From contig JASJZC010000001.1 of NCBI GenBank assembly GCA_037178855.1, forward strand, positions 6,448,001 to 6,512,000: a stretch of DNA of 64,000 nucleotides. Reading direction: 5' to 3'. Under the pieces are notes generated by a model. The model saw nothing but the letters and a program-made list of their open reading frames with translations. It was not told the DNA's origin and did no database searches. Source of the DNA: Oscheius sp. JU75 (taxonomy: Eukaryota; Nematoda; Chromadorea; Rhabditida; Rhabditidae). A program made the position numbers and the translations under genes. This document shows positions 23,791 to 35,286 of the stretch, in pieces (positions within the stretch are counted from its first letter, which is position 1; each line of letters begins with the position of its first letter).

Positions 23791-26029
23791 CTAATACCCT
23801 CCTGGGCCAATTTGCCATTCATATTCTTCCCACCTGACATATTTATGACGTTTTGCCGGCTTGATCTTGCTTGCTTCTTCAACGACTGATGCTCTTCTCT
23901 TTCTTATCGATGAGTCTCCCGCTGGCTGTGTTCCACCAGCTGACGATCCCTTCGATTTCGATTTCCAGCTCTTCTTCCGTGACTCTTCCTCCTTCTTCCT
24001 CTCAGCTCTTGCCTGTTTCTGCTGTACCGGGACAGGAACCTCGACAATTTCTCCTTCTTCCTCGCTGTCCTCATCTTTCAACACCAAATCATCTTCATCA
24101 TCAATGGTTACGAGGACTGAGGGAGATTTCAAGAATGAGGATTCAGCGGACGTAGATGGTTGTTCGAATCTCTTCAGTTCCGGCCTCCTAGCCAAAACTA
24201 GAGTTGAGCACTGACTTTTAATCGTCTCAGTTTTTTGGGTGTTAGTTGGAGTCTTTTTTGGAACAGGTTTGCCTCCAGAAACCACTGCCGGTTCTGTTGG
24301 CTTCGATGGATGGTTCGAAACATTCGCAGGAGCAGCTGGCTTCGGCTCAATTGGTTTTGGAGCAGTCTTCGTAACCTCTGCCGTTGTTGCAGTCGAGATC
24401 GTTTCCATCTTGATATCAGTTGCTTGCTGTCCTGTTGTTTTAACAGGCCCGTGCAAAGGCTTCTTTATACTACCCTTCTGCCATTCTACCACTGTTTTCA
24501 CAGTAGCCGGAACTGTAGATGGAACAGCTGATGCCTTTCCTGATTCTCTCGTCGGCTTGGCTAATAAAACTCCAGTAATTCTGGCTGACTCCTGACGAGA
24601 GCCAGTAACGTTGTTTGTAGGTTGTAGTTCTGTTTCACTAGTGGGAATCGGAGACTTCTTGACATCTGGCGAGTGTCCCCTGGAAGCACTCTGATGTCCA
24701 ATAATTTGTGCCGGGTCGACATCTGCCAAACTCCAATGGGAGCGAGCAGTCGTCTCCGAGTTCGGAGCAGTTGCATTTCTTTCACTCGTGGGCTGCGTAG
24801 TATGCCCAGCTGTGTCTGGAGAGCTCATTCCGATAGGCTTCTCGTCAACAACAATCTTCGGCTGGAATCGCTTGTCAGGAGAAGGGGAACGGGGTGGAGG
24901 AAGTGCAGGCAGTGTCTCGGTCTTCAAGTTAAAATTAGGCTCCTCGAATCCTTCCAAATTCCATATTCGCTGAATTTCAGCCGGGAAATGGTCCGGAACG
25001 GGCGAGTAACCGTAGGCTACTGGACTAGAAGGCTCCTGCTTGATTGGGCGATCAAGGGAATACGGTTCTAAGTTGAGCGTCGGGGGCGGAGGAAGAATTT
25101 GTTGCTCAACGAATGAGAGTGTAGACTCAGATATAACAGCCTGCTGAACAGGTGGCACAGAATCGTCGCTGGCAGAAGTCTGTTGAGATGAGACTCCCAG
25201 ATTGACAGCTTGTGAAGATACCCTCGGATCATGCATCCGCGGACTCCTTTCACGACACACAGCTTGTTTAGATAGTCTTAATCTCATCTGAGTCTTTCTG
25301 TTGACAACTCCAGGCGGAGGCGGAGATCCTGGCGTTGTACTCAGCCCTCTGAAGTCCATTCCTTCGACAGGGACAGGTTGTTGCTGGGCAGCTAGGAGAA
25401 ACTTCAGCCGCTCTACTTCAGACAAAGAATCGTCGAATTTGGACTTCAGTTGTGACAACTCCTCAGCACAATCAGCTAGTTGACGTTTCAGCAGCGAGAC
25501 TTCTTCCACGTAGGCGGTTATTCGTCTCATATATTCATCGGCTGTCCTTCTTCCCTCTTCCCCGACTCCTGAAATGAACAAGTACGCTTTATTTGACCAC
25601 CTCATCTCCTCATACTTAAAAAAAAAACTTACGATCTATCACAGACTGCTCAGTTTGCTTTTGCAAATGATAAATGGCACTCTGACCATATATCAGCAGA
25701 TTTCTGGTGTAATGCTCAGTCTAAAACCGTATCGTTGTGCGGCCTTCTAAATTCAAACCTGAATAATGTCTGTTATCTTGCATTTTTTCCGGATGTGGTC
25801 GTGAACATGGAACGGCGTAGCGAAGCCCTCTTTACAGGTTGGGCAAAAGTAGAGGGCTAACTCTGGAAGTCGGGTTCCTGATGGAAACCTAGTATAGCCT
25901 ACTATCAATGTGCTCACGAGCCAAATGTTCTTGAATGTAGACGAAGGTGTACGTGGCGTCTCTGAGTTCCGGTGGGGCCTCTTTACATTCAGGGCACTTG
26001 AATTCCAGATGCCGTTTAGGCGCAGCCAT
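23791..26029 (-). CDS. C2H2 zinc-finger protein with long Ser/Pro-rich tail
   Basis: Four exons: 26029-25903, 25862-25759, 25720-25633 and 25568-23791, giving about 698 residues. Residues 1-77 hold two zinc-finger-like units: CPECKEAPPELRD... with His-x4-His, and CPTCKEGFATPFHVHDH with a final Cys. Next is a coiled coil (EEVSLLKRQLADCAEELSQL and on). The remaining ~550 residues are low-complexity, rich in Ser, Thr, Pro and charged residues, with a late acidic segment (DDEDDLVLKDEDSEEEGE) and a basic nuclear-signal-like stretch (RKRRASVVEEASKIKPAKR). The layout suggests a nuclear regulator; I cannot name it. The two 5' introns are 40 and 38 nt. The last exon is one long open frame of 1.8 kb, rare in this window. 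Confidence 0.75.
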
Positions 26030-26925
26030 CGATGTATAGACAAAATTAGAAGACGACCGAAACCCGAGATGTTTAGACGGCGAAGAGCGAAGACAAATCG
26101 ATAGTAGGTGGACGAGATAGTGGGGAAATCCGGAGTGTGAAAGGGAAACCCATTTATCTATCAAGAGCTGACGATAAAACCCCGTCTACCTGTTTTGCGC
26201 CAAATACGCTAAAAGCAAGTTGTAGAAAAATGGTGGCTAAGAGCAAAACAAACGAGGTCAACCGGGGCGGCCGAGACTAGGCCATCGATTTACCGCGAAT
26301 GCAAGAACGAGGCATCTGACTGAAAACTGTCTGGACGGTGGAGATAATTGGGAGCCGACGATTTAATTTGGAAAGAGATGAGACATTGCCAAACAGTTGG
26401 TCACTCTAAGGAGAAGCAATGCGATAATGTATGGTCGACTTAAGGTGTAAATATTGAACGTGGGCCAGACCGAGCCGAGTTCTATGCCCCTCATGCTGGC
26501 ATTAGACCTTCGTCGGTATCTATTCAACAAGGTCTCGTCTAAATGGACAAGTGCGCTGGATTGCAAATTAATCCCGGACGCAATTTGCAATGATTGCCAA
26601 CAGACGAGTCGGCAGAAAAAAAGGAGTAAATATTGATGAGAAAGAAAAGGGCATCTTGTGGGTCCTTGAACAACGTGAGTCAGCTGGTGCCGATCAAAAG
26701 AAAGAAAGGAGAAAGCATGTAGTTTATTGAACATTGTCATGTTAAGATCACTTTTGCCTTTTGGCAGTTGGTTCCCCAAAAGACCTGTCCATTCCAGGTC
26801 TTTTGTAATAAACTTGGAAATAGTTCTCTAGAGCACGTTTTCGTTGCTTGAGAGCATCCTCAAGTCGCAAAATAAGCGGCTATTCGCACTTCTTGCGATA
26901 GGCCTTCAAAGCATCGGTTTTACGC
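26030..26925. other. promoter-side intergenic DNA
   Basis: 5' flank of the zinc-finger gene. A 138-codon minus-strand frame (26363-26779) is open but shows no domain or splice support, so I do not call it. Confidence 0.4.
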
Positions 26926-27305
26926 TTATTGTTCCAGAGAGACATCCGATGGTAGATGTAGAAGCAGGTCTTGGAGGGCATCGAAGGACAGCGACAGAGC
27001 TTTCGCGAATGCATAGTCAGACAATTGAAAAAAAAACAATATCTAGTTCTAAATGCCCAAAAGTCTCTGTGTGTATCTGTCTGTCTGAAGCCCAAAATGC
27101 CAATTTGTCCAGATATTGTGTTTAAAGAGCAGAAAAGGACTCACTGTTGCAAATAGCCTGGTTGACCATCTTGTGCAGACTTTCCGGATAGAATGAGACA
27201 TACTGTAAGAGAACATTAGTGTTTTTCGGACTTTTTTTATACTTGCAAAGCACTGTTTTTGAATAATTTGGAACAATATTTGTTATTTTTTCGAACAAGT
27301 TCCAT
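26926..27305 (-). CDS. possible small protein, 64 residues
   Basis: Three exons fit in phase: 27305-27243 (start MELVRKNNKYCSKLF), 27202-27145 (YVSFYPESLHKMVNQAICN) and 26999-26926 (TLSLSFDALQDLLLHLPSD to stop). The second intron (27144-27000) contains a copy of the dispersed repeat. No family recognised, and the last acceptor (GCGAAAG) has a poor pyrimidine tract, so this is tentative. Confidence 0.33.
27041..27115 (+). repeat. dispersed repeat fragment
   Basis: TCTAGTTCTAAATGCCCAAA followed by a GTCT-rich block and TGAAGCCC-AAATGCCAA; matches the start of the copies at 2262 and 3968. Confidence 0.55.
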
Positions 27306-27351
27306 ACGCTTTCCCAACTTCCAAAAAAAAACAAGAAATGTATTAAACACG

Positions 27352-27357
27352 TTTATT
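27352..27357 (-). terminator. polyadenylation signal of the ferlin gene
   Basis: AATAAA on the minus strand, about 90 nt after the ferlin stop codon. Confidence 0.5.
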
Positions 27358-27444
27358 AACGAGAAAACGGGACGGAAATTGTTCAACAACACGATAGGTA
27401 ATGGAAGTTTCTTCTGTTCTTCTTAGTTCAGTCTTCTGGTCGCA

Positions 27445-30400
27445 CTACATCAAGAATCCCATGATCAACGGCCAGTTTTCGACGAGACCCCAGAGACAGA
27501 GACAGATGAGCAGGATGACGACGAGCCAGAAGAGAATCTGGATGCCAATCTTGTGCCAGAACCAGCAGATGCAGGGCCGCATTCTCGAGGTAAACCAGAA
27601 TAAATTCCACTTCGAGCGTTTCGGCTTGGGCAGATGAGGACTATGGTTCGGATTCTTGCGCTTACGACCGACCGGGTCCGCTTTGGCCTCATCCATCGGG
27701 AGCAACTGCATCTCGAGTTCGACCAGACCCATTACATAGAGAGCGTCTGGATCGTAGTCGTCGTCCTTTTTCTTTTTCGCGTCTACGTCTTCCTTCTGCT
27801 TGTCTGATAGCTCGTTGCTCAACATCGGCCACCAGCCATGAATCGTTCCCGACTCGAAAAGAGACAAGGACTCCGCCTCGTCCGGATGGGTGTATCTCTG
27901 TGAAGCATGTTGTACACAACAAATGAGTCAAAACTTACGGGTGCCTTGGGCAGTGGCAGATCCCTGTTCTTCCTGATCTTCAGACAACAGCGCGTATCCT
28001 TCAAGAAACAGCAGCAACGAATGAGGCAGCATCTACTGGATAGACTGCAGCATCCCTGCTTAAGCAGCGTCCTCCTTCTCGTGTACCGAGCCACATCTTC
28101 CGGCTCCAAGAGTCCCTCACTGAAGTTTGTCATGTCGAAGACCATCTCCCCGAGCAGTGTGTCCTTCTTGAACGTGTTCTTGTCCCACAGCTGGATGATC
28201 ATCAACGGTTCCACGAGTTCTTCTCTCGGCTTTCGAAGCATGCGCGTCTTTCGATAGGCCATCACTTTCTGCTCCCAAGGATTGAAATCGACGGGCAGGA
28301 GGAAACGCCAGTTGAATTCGCCCTTGCCATCATCCGAACGAAAGTGGACATCCGTTCTGTCCGGTTTCTGCTGTCCATTGATGAAGCAGCGCACGTAGAG
28401 ATCACAAATCTGAATCAAATTGTCATTCTACAAAAGAAAATCAAACTGACCGGCTGTCCGAAGTTCTTCTTCACGGGAATGGCATCGGAGACATGGAGGA
28501 CAGCCACACGGAGCTGGTATCGATCAGGACGACGTGGACTGATGTCGAGAGGTGCCGGAATCTCGCCGACTTCCATTGGGAACATGTCTACAAAGAGACG
28601 AAGATCTCCTGAACTGACGTTTGGAGAGATCTGCGAATAAAGTGGTCTCGTCTCGACATGTTCCGGAACAAGTTGCATCATGTGTAGAATGTGTAGAGCC
28701 ACGCATTGGTAGGGACGACCGACGATCTCATCGCGCATCTTCTTCTTCTGCTCAAGTCGTTCCTTTGCTGAAAGATCGTCGTCCTTCTTCTGATGCAAAG
28801 TGGCCTTTTTGCGACAATCCTCTCCCTCGGGTCCGTCTCCCCAAGCATTGGCCGCAAACTTTCGTTCCTCCTGTTCTTGCTCCTCGAGCAAGACTTCCTT
28901 CTCTTCCTCGGTCAGTTTCCTCTTCTCTTTTGTCGAATCCTCTGGTTCGTCACTCTCTGCCGCTCCTGCACCAGCACGTTCCAAGCTGTTCCTCATCCGC
29001 TCGTCGTCTCTCTTCCACTGTTTTTGGACTTCAGCGTACCAGATATCCACCCCGAGAACCCGAATACCGTAGTCACCGTCTTTGTAGAGCTTCTCCGGCG
29101 GCTGAATCATCATCTTCTTGCAGTATCTGAATATCATTTGTTTCAGTTCACGAAATGAAACAGACCTCTGGAGGATCACCAAGGGAGTAATCTGATCGCG
29201 CCACGGCAACTCTCCATGAATCGTGTACTGCTTGGGGAGTCCGACAGTACCTCGCCACTTGGACAACAGTCTGTTCTCCATGTCAATCGTCGTCGAGCCA
29301 ATCTCCTCATCTGTTAGAAGACGACGTTTGTCCATCAGAGTGATCGTGAGATCCTTCTCCAGAGGAATATCAACCTCGAACTCGATCAGCTCACCAAAGA
29401 CAGGTTCTAGCGTGTCGGGACAGTAGCTCTTCTTCAGATTCTTCTTTTGCTTGCCACAACGGACCACCAGATACGGGTCACAGAGACCGCTACGCCGCTG
29501 ACTGACCAGACCGCGAGCCTCGATCACGTAAACTCGGAGGAGACATTTTGTAACGCCCGTGAACTCGACGCCTGGCGGATCAGGAAGTTCGGCCTTCTTG
29601 TCTTTCAGACGTGTGATGAAGAGCTTGCCTTTGAGTTCACCCGTCTTCTGCTTCTCTTCTGGATCGTCAAAGTTGCCACGAGCACATTTGAACAGGGTGA
29701 AGGTGTCGAGAAAGTCGGTGAAGTTGTTGTAATTGTTCATCTTCTCCAGCTCGTCCTTATAGATAGTCACACATTCCATTCCGGATCTGAAACCCACAAA
29801 AAGTAGGACAAAACCATTTAATCATACTCTTCGTAGCCGGGAGACTTCTTGGTTAGACCCTGACTGTAATAGTACTTGCTCCACCAGTCGAGAGGTGGCT
29901 CTCCGTCCTTTGTTAAATGGCCGCGAATCCTAATGTTGCTCAACTTGGTTGCTTCCTCTTCAATCAAACTCTCGAACTCGTCCAGTCCCTTATCCGATTT
30001 GATCGGACGCTGGACTCGACGATTGAACACGTAGCGGGTGAAGTCCGAGATGTGACAGTATCCAACTACGGGCATACGGCGGAAGGCACGTCTGTCATGA
30101 AGATTGAGAACCATTGGAGGAGCCAGTTCGAGGGCGGCGGGAAGAGAGACGTCCTGGATGTTGATCAACGGTTCCGGGAAGTTGGGATTCTTGGCAGTGT
30201 TCTGAATGGTCTCTGAGTCGATCTCCGTGTCACCGATGAGCAATTTGACAAAGGGCTTCTTCACCGAGAGCAACTGTAAGTAAGTTATTTGCTTGGGAAT
30301 AAGACTCCTAACTAACCTTGTGCTTTTTCAGATTCCTGACTCCCCAACAGAGAAACTGGATGGCATAGCGGTCAAACTTGGGCTTCAGTTCGGCCGGGAC

Positions 30401-33400
30401 TTCATAGTTGTTAGGCATCTTGGCCTTTTTCATAGGCAACAATGGCAGATTGTCTTGTTTCGGATGCAGATAGAACAGTTCGAAGGCGGCCAGTACAGCT
30501 CCACGAGTTTTACCTTTCGGATAGCAGAGTTGAGTCCATTGGGGACGACAGCGTTGATCGGATGGATGGCAGATGACCGTCGGTTGGATCTCGAATCGTC
30601 CGAGAAAAATCTCACTGTCGTCCGGTCTCTCTCCCCTCACTTCCACAATGATCGTCGGCGGATTGACCACAATCTGCTGTCTGCCTCCGGGGATCGGAAT
30701 ATTATCGAAGACAAGCGTCTCACACCAGATCGGATTCTGCGAGTTGGCCACAACGATGCTCTGTTGGCAGCGAGTCAGGAAGGTCACTCTGACGAAGGCA
30801 TGAGCTGAATCCTTGACCACGGGCATGAGATCTTTGGCCCAGAGCAGATAGCCTCGAAGTTGCCAAGTCGTCGTCACATTATGGACTTCGTAGCATCGAG
30901 GAAGAAAGAAGTTCTCCCCTTCACGACTCTTGGGCAGCTTCTCACTACGTTCCACTTCGATCAGGAAGCGGCGACGACGAACAGACGCTTCAGCAATATC
31001 CGAACTGTGCCAGGCAGCCTTGAAGTTCGAGGCATACTGAAATTTTGGTTTTCTTCAAACTAGGGAAAATATGCCCTACCTCCCACTTGTCTTCCGAAGC
31101 AAGTCCCAGTTCCAGATTGGTCAACTCCTCGTAGTCACGCTTGTAAGAGACAGCTCGCCGCGTTCTGGAGATGCATCGACGACGATATCGATGAGCCGGT
31201 CGTTCCTCGCGATCCACCGTGCCAGTCTCTCCCCAGAACTGTTCGTTCAAAGAGTAGACCCATCCGTGCTTGTCGCCGTGATTGACGTGTTTGTCCTGTG
31301 ACCATCTCTCCAGATACTCCCATCCCTTTGGAGCAGTCTTCATATTGATCTCCACATCACCGCCGTAGTAGTCTGTGTAGCCGTCGGATGTCCACTCGGT
31401 GCCCTTGCGACGTTCCACTTCATAAACTCTGAACTGCTGCTAAAGAACGAGTAATGACCGAAGCATACCTTTCGACAAAGGTCGGTCGATCCACGTCGTT
31501 GCAGATCCACATGTCGTGGCTGCCGCGACAGATCCAGTTGCCGAGATGGTTGTAGCCGTAGGTTTCTCTCCGGGCGGTTGAAGCCATGTCCATCGATCCG
31601 CGCTCGTCCGAATACAGCGGCCCATTCCACTGCTTCCATTCTCTGTTCAACTTGGACTTGCGCTGATGAACGTAGACCTCGAGGAAGGACTTCTGTTCAG
31701 CTGGGCGGACGAGCTCGTCCCATTCGACGGCGCACTTTCGATGTCCGAACCACATGCGACAATGGACGATGGCTGGAGACTCCTCACGACGGTTCTTGCG
31801 ATTGACCAGGCTGGGCCATTTGAGAGGGATGAGACGAACTCGACCACACCACTCTCCAGACAGAGCATCGTTGTCGTGGTAGAAGATTTCAGCGGGATTG
31901 ATCTTGGCGTAGCCTACTGTTTCATCTCCAGCTATCATCTTGATGATGATGGCGGGTAGCGAGATCTGAAGTTTCCTTACTTTATATAAAAAAGGGAGAC
32001 AAGTACCTGGACCTCTTCAGTCAGAGACAAAACCTGTTCCTGTACTCTTCCGAGAAGTCGAATCATCTTCTCCACAGCCTCCTCTGGAGTCTTCTCTTCC
32101 TCCCATCTCAAATTGTTCAGCGTCTTGTCGAGCAACTCCTTCACATGTCGCGTGCGGGTCTCTTCCCGCTGTCGATCCAGTTCTGTCGTCTTCAGTTCGT
32201 CAAACATGGATGTATGAACAAGCCGATCAAGCAGCTCTTCAGCATGGTCAAGAGCTTCCATACAAAGTGAGGCTGTCTCGGGCAGAAGACCTCCAGCTCG
32301 GGTCATTTCCTTCTGCAGCTCCTGGAGCATGTTGGCCACCTTCTGGAGAGCGTTTTGACGGGTCATTCGTCTCTCAACATCCTCAAACGCCGTGTAGACT
32401 TCGGCCAAAGGACGATGATTGCCCCACGGCATAAAGAAGTACTTGTGCTTGTCCGTATCCGGCATGGCCTGAAAGAAAATTAGTTAATTGGAGGGATATG
32501 TAAAAAATACCGCGAAAGTACTGGCTCTGTAGTTGTTGGCATCGAGTCCGGTGCTGCCATATTCGCCCATGGAGAGATGGAATGAAACGGGACGACTGGC
32601 GTAGATGGGATTGATCATGTTGGCAGCTTGGAAACTGCAATAGAGATTGAATTTTATGTACTTCTCGAAGAGACGAGACTGATTCAAAGGTCCGTGATTC
32701 AAATCGGCTACCATGACCGACTCTCCGCAGTATTCGACACTGTCCACGGCACAGAGTAGACGAGCCAGATACTTGCTTCCAGACATGTCGTCAATCGTCT
32801 GCTTCTCCTTCAGCCACTTCAGTTTCTGCATTTTCTCGTGGCCGTAAAAGTTGATAAAGGCCGGTCCGTAAGTGGGCATGAATCCGTCTTCTCCAGCCTC
32901 GTAGAGACATCTCATTGGCAAAGAGGCCTGGCCGAGAACACGACGACGACGTCCTTGACGCATGATGAGCTCGAAACCAATCTTCTGGATGACGGTAGGC
33001 CATTGGATCGGGAGAAAGAGTTCCTGCTCGTAGCTGACAATGTCCATGGGAATGTCGCTGTTGTTGGTCGGATAGGAGACCGTTTCCCGAGCAGACGATT
33101 CAATCTTCAACTTTCCCATGTTAACCTAAGCTCTTGATAAAGAAGGCAGAAAAAAGACTTACTCTGATGACAAACAGGATTGGCTTCTTGTTCTTGTTCC
33201 TAGAGACCTCCTTGCAGAGCTGCTCAGCCAGGTGATGAAGACGGAAGAGACGGATGCGGACAGTATGATCTTCCAGCTGTGCTCCGCTCCAGACCTCGAC
33301 ACTGTACACGTCGTCGTCCATGTGTGGCGGACTGTCTGTTACCCCGTAGACACAGCAGGAGATCTTCAAGAAGCCGCAGTTCTCTCCACAAGCATCTTGC

Positions 33401-34179
33401 TCCTCCTCGTCTACCGGAGCATGAAGAGCAATCCATTTAGATACGACGGCACGATTCTTACAGTGCAAGATGGCAGACAGTAGGACACGGAAAGTAGCAG
33501 CGACTCGTTCACGAATCTTCCCGACCGACGTCACATTAAGAGTCAGTTCTTCCGAGGCTAGGCTCTCCAGAGTCGTGTTCTTAAAACTGAAGCTGAGGTT
33601 TTGACGCCATTTGGGCACTCGTTCGGTACAGGTTCGAGTGGCCTTCTGACGACCGTCCAACAAAGCACGAACACGGAGAGCTCCAATTGGGAGGTCCTTT
33701 CCTTCGATGATACGCACGAAGACCTACAATCAGATATCAGAACAAGTTTCTGACTATAACTTACGTTCCAATTTCCCTTCTTGCCCGTGTTTTTGAAGAC
33801 CGTCTTTCCAAAATTCGTGTCCGGATCGGCTCGACGGAGCCCATGATTCTTCATGGCCTTTTCTTCGTCAGCTGGTCGATGTTCGTCGCCGTTTTTTTCA
33901 GCATCATTCGACGATTTGGATGTCGTTGAGGTGGCCGAGGAGCACGATGTGTCGCGTGATCCGTTCTTTTTATTCTTAAACTTGTCCCTAAGTCGAATTA
34001 TTGAGTAAGCTGGGAAAAGGAGCCTACTTGAATTGTCCCCATCGACTCTTGTTTCCTTCGCCGTCCGAATCGTCTTGTCCTCCTCCAGGTTCCGCTCCTG
34101 GCTGCTTCATGATCGGATCCATTTGCTTTTCAGTCGTCCTCTTCAGCAACTTCTCGGCAATCTTCTCTTTGAGAGGCAT
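27445..34179 (-). CDS. fer-1: ferlin (FER-1-like multi-C2 membrane-fusion protein)
   Basis: Thirteen exons: 34179-34028, 33987-33765, 33723-33163, 33125-32511, 32468-32007, 31965-31469, 31428-31080, 31036-30317, 30273-29828, 29786-29166, 29126-28451, 28427-27939, 27897-27445. All phases close, giving 2087 residues (C. elegans FER-1 is about 2030). It carries several C2 domains: near residue 126 (VFVRIIEGKDLPIG), near 980 (LRGYLLWAKDLMPV), near 1425 (RVYVIEARGLV then SGLCDPYLVV) and near 1750 (LRVAVLLHVSDAIPV-like). A DysF-type region lies near 870-900 (GWEYLERW, DKHGWVYSLNEQF). The C-terminus is a tail-anchor helix (ILFWLVVILLICLCLWGLV). Ferlins drive calcium-dependent membrane fusion; FER-1 is needed for sperm vesicle fusion in nematodes. 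An unusual Cys-rich patch lies at about 28000-28070. The start follows TTTTGTCCAG. Confidence 0.93.
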
Positions 34180-34567
34180 CCTGGACAAAACGTTTAACAA
34201 GTAACTGTCTGCTGGGCAAGAAGCTGTTCTATAGGAGTCTCTCTAATTGTAATTGTAGAGAAATTTAATATTACAACTTCTTAGAGTGCTTTTTAATTGA
34301 GTTCCCCAAAAGTTCCTCAAAGCCTTCCAGAAGTACCCAGATGTTCCTTAACTATCAGTGTCTATACACAGACAGCTCAGATTTTTTCAATTCAAATAAC
34401 AAGGCTTGGCTTTCCATACTTCTCCCTCACCGGAATGCTGATCTCCCTCCATGGTAATCAATCTCTAATAAATATTTATTCTCTACGAAAACGCAAACAA
34501 AAAAATGAACAAAATGTGAACTAAAACGGAAGTTAGCTGTGGTGTTCTTCTCGTTAGCCGTCAGTTT

Positions 34568-35182
34568 CTATGGAAGACTGAGAGGTTGTTCGGATAAGGA
34601 AGTCTAGAAATCGGGGTACGCATACAAAAACAGCGCCCTGCTTACTTGATTGTCCTCTTGTCTCGGCTTCTTTGAATCCATTTCTGAATTGGTCTTGGCC
34701 TCGGAAGTCTCCTCTTTTGAGAGAGCACGTTTCCTGGCTTGAGCCTGCTGAGATTGAGCAAGAGTTTTGGGAACAAGTTGTCGAGAAGCAAACTGAAAGT
34801 GGGCATATTGAACAGTCAGAACAACTTATTCTCTAGAACGTCAACTCACCCCTTTGACTTCAGTGAGCTTCTCTCTGACCATCTTTCCATCTTCGCTGGG
34901 CAACTTTGGAGCCACCAGCTCCAAAACTTGATAGAGTCCAATGGCTACCTCCGAGTAGCGTCGAAGTTCCTTGTTCATCTCGGCGAACAGCTCCAGATAC
35001 ATCTCGATCACTCGATGTTTCTCGACCAACTTCTTGGTCAATGTGTTCACTTGAGTCTGAAACACGATTCGTTACAGTGTTCCGAAAGAGTCACCTACTT
35101 TTTGACACATCAGGTCATCTTGGAGCACTTTGAACTGGCTGCGAAAACGATCCAGGCCGTCGAGGTAGATGTCAGAAGTCAT
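34568..35182 (-). CDS. small coiled-coil protein with basic C-terminus, unknown
   Basis: Four exons (35182-35099, 35056-34850, 34792-34646, 34603-34568) give 157 residues. Residues 1-97 look helical and coiled-coil (FRSQFKVLQDDLMCQK, then VNTLTKKLVEKHRVIEMYLE). A Gln/Ala/Lys/Arg-rich segment with QARKRALSKEE and DSKKPRQEDNQ follows, suggesting a nuclear signal. The start is 4 nt after TTCTACCAG and only 104 bp behind the receptor gene on the same strand, the spacing of a downstream operon gene. The size and shape would fit a subunit of a larger nuclear complex, but I do not recognise the family. Confidence 0.68.
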
Positions 35183-35286
35183 TGTGCTGGTAGAATGATA
35201 TATGGGAAAAGCAAAATGTCAAAGTGGCGCTTTTTATGCTAAAAGACCTCCAGGACAGAAATACAGGCTTCGCTTTTTAATCTTTA

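Noticed and set aside
26363-26779. 138-codon minus-strand open frame
   Set aside because: No splice context, no domain, unusual composition for this window; no acceptor before the start.
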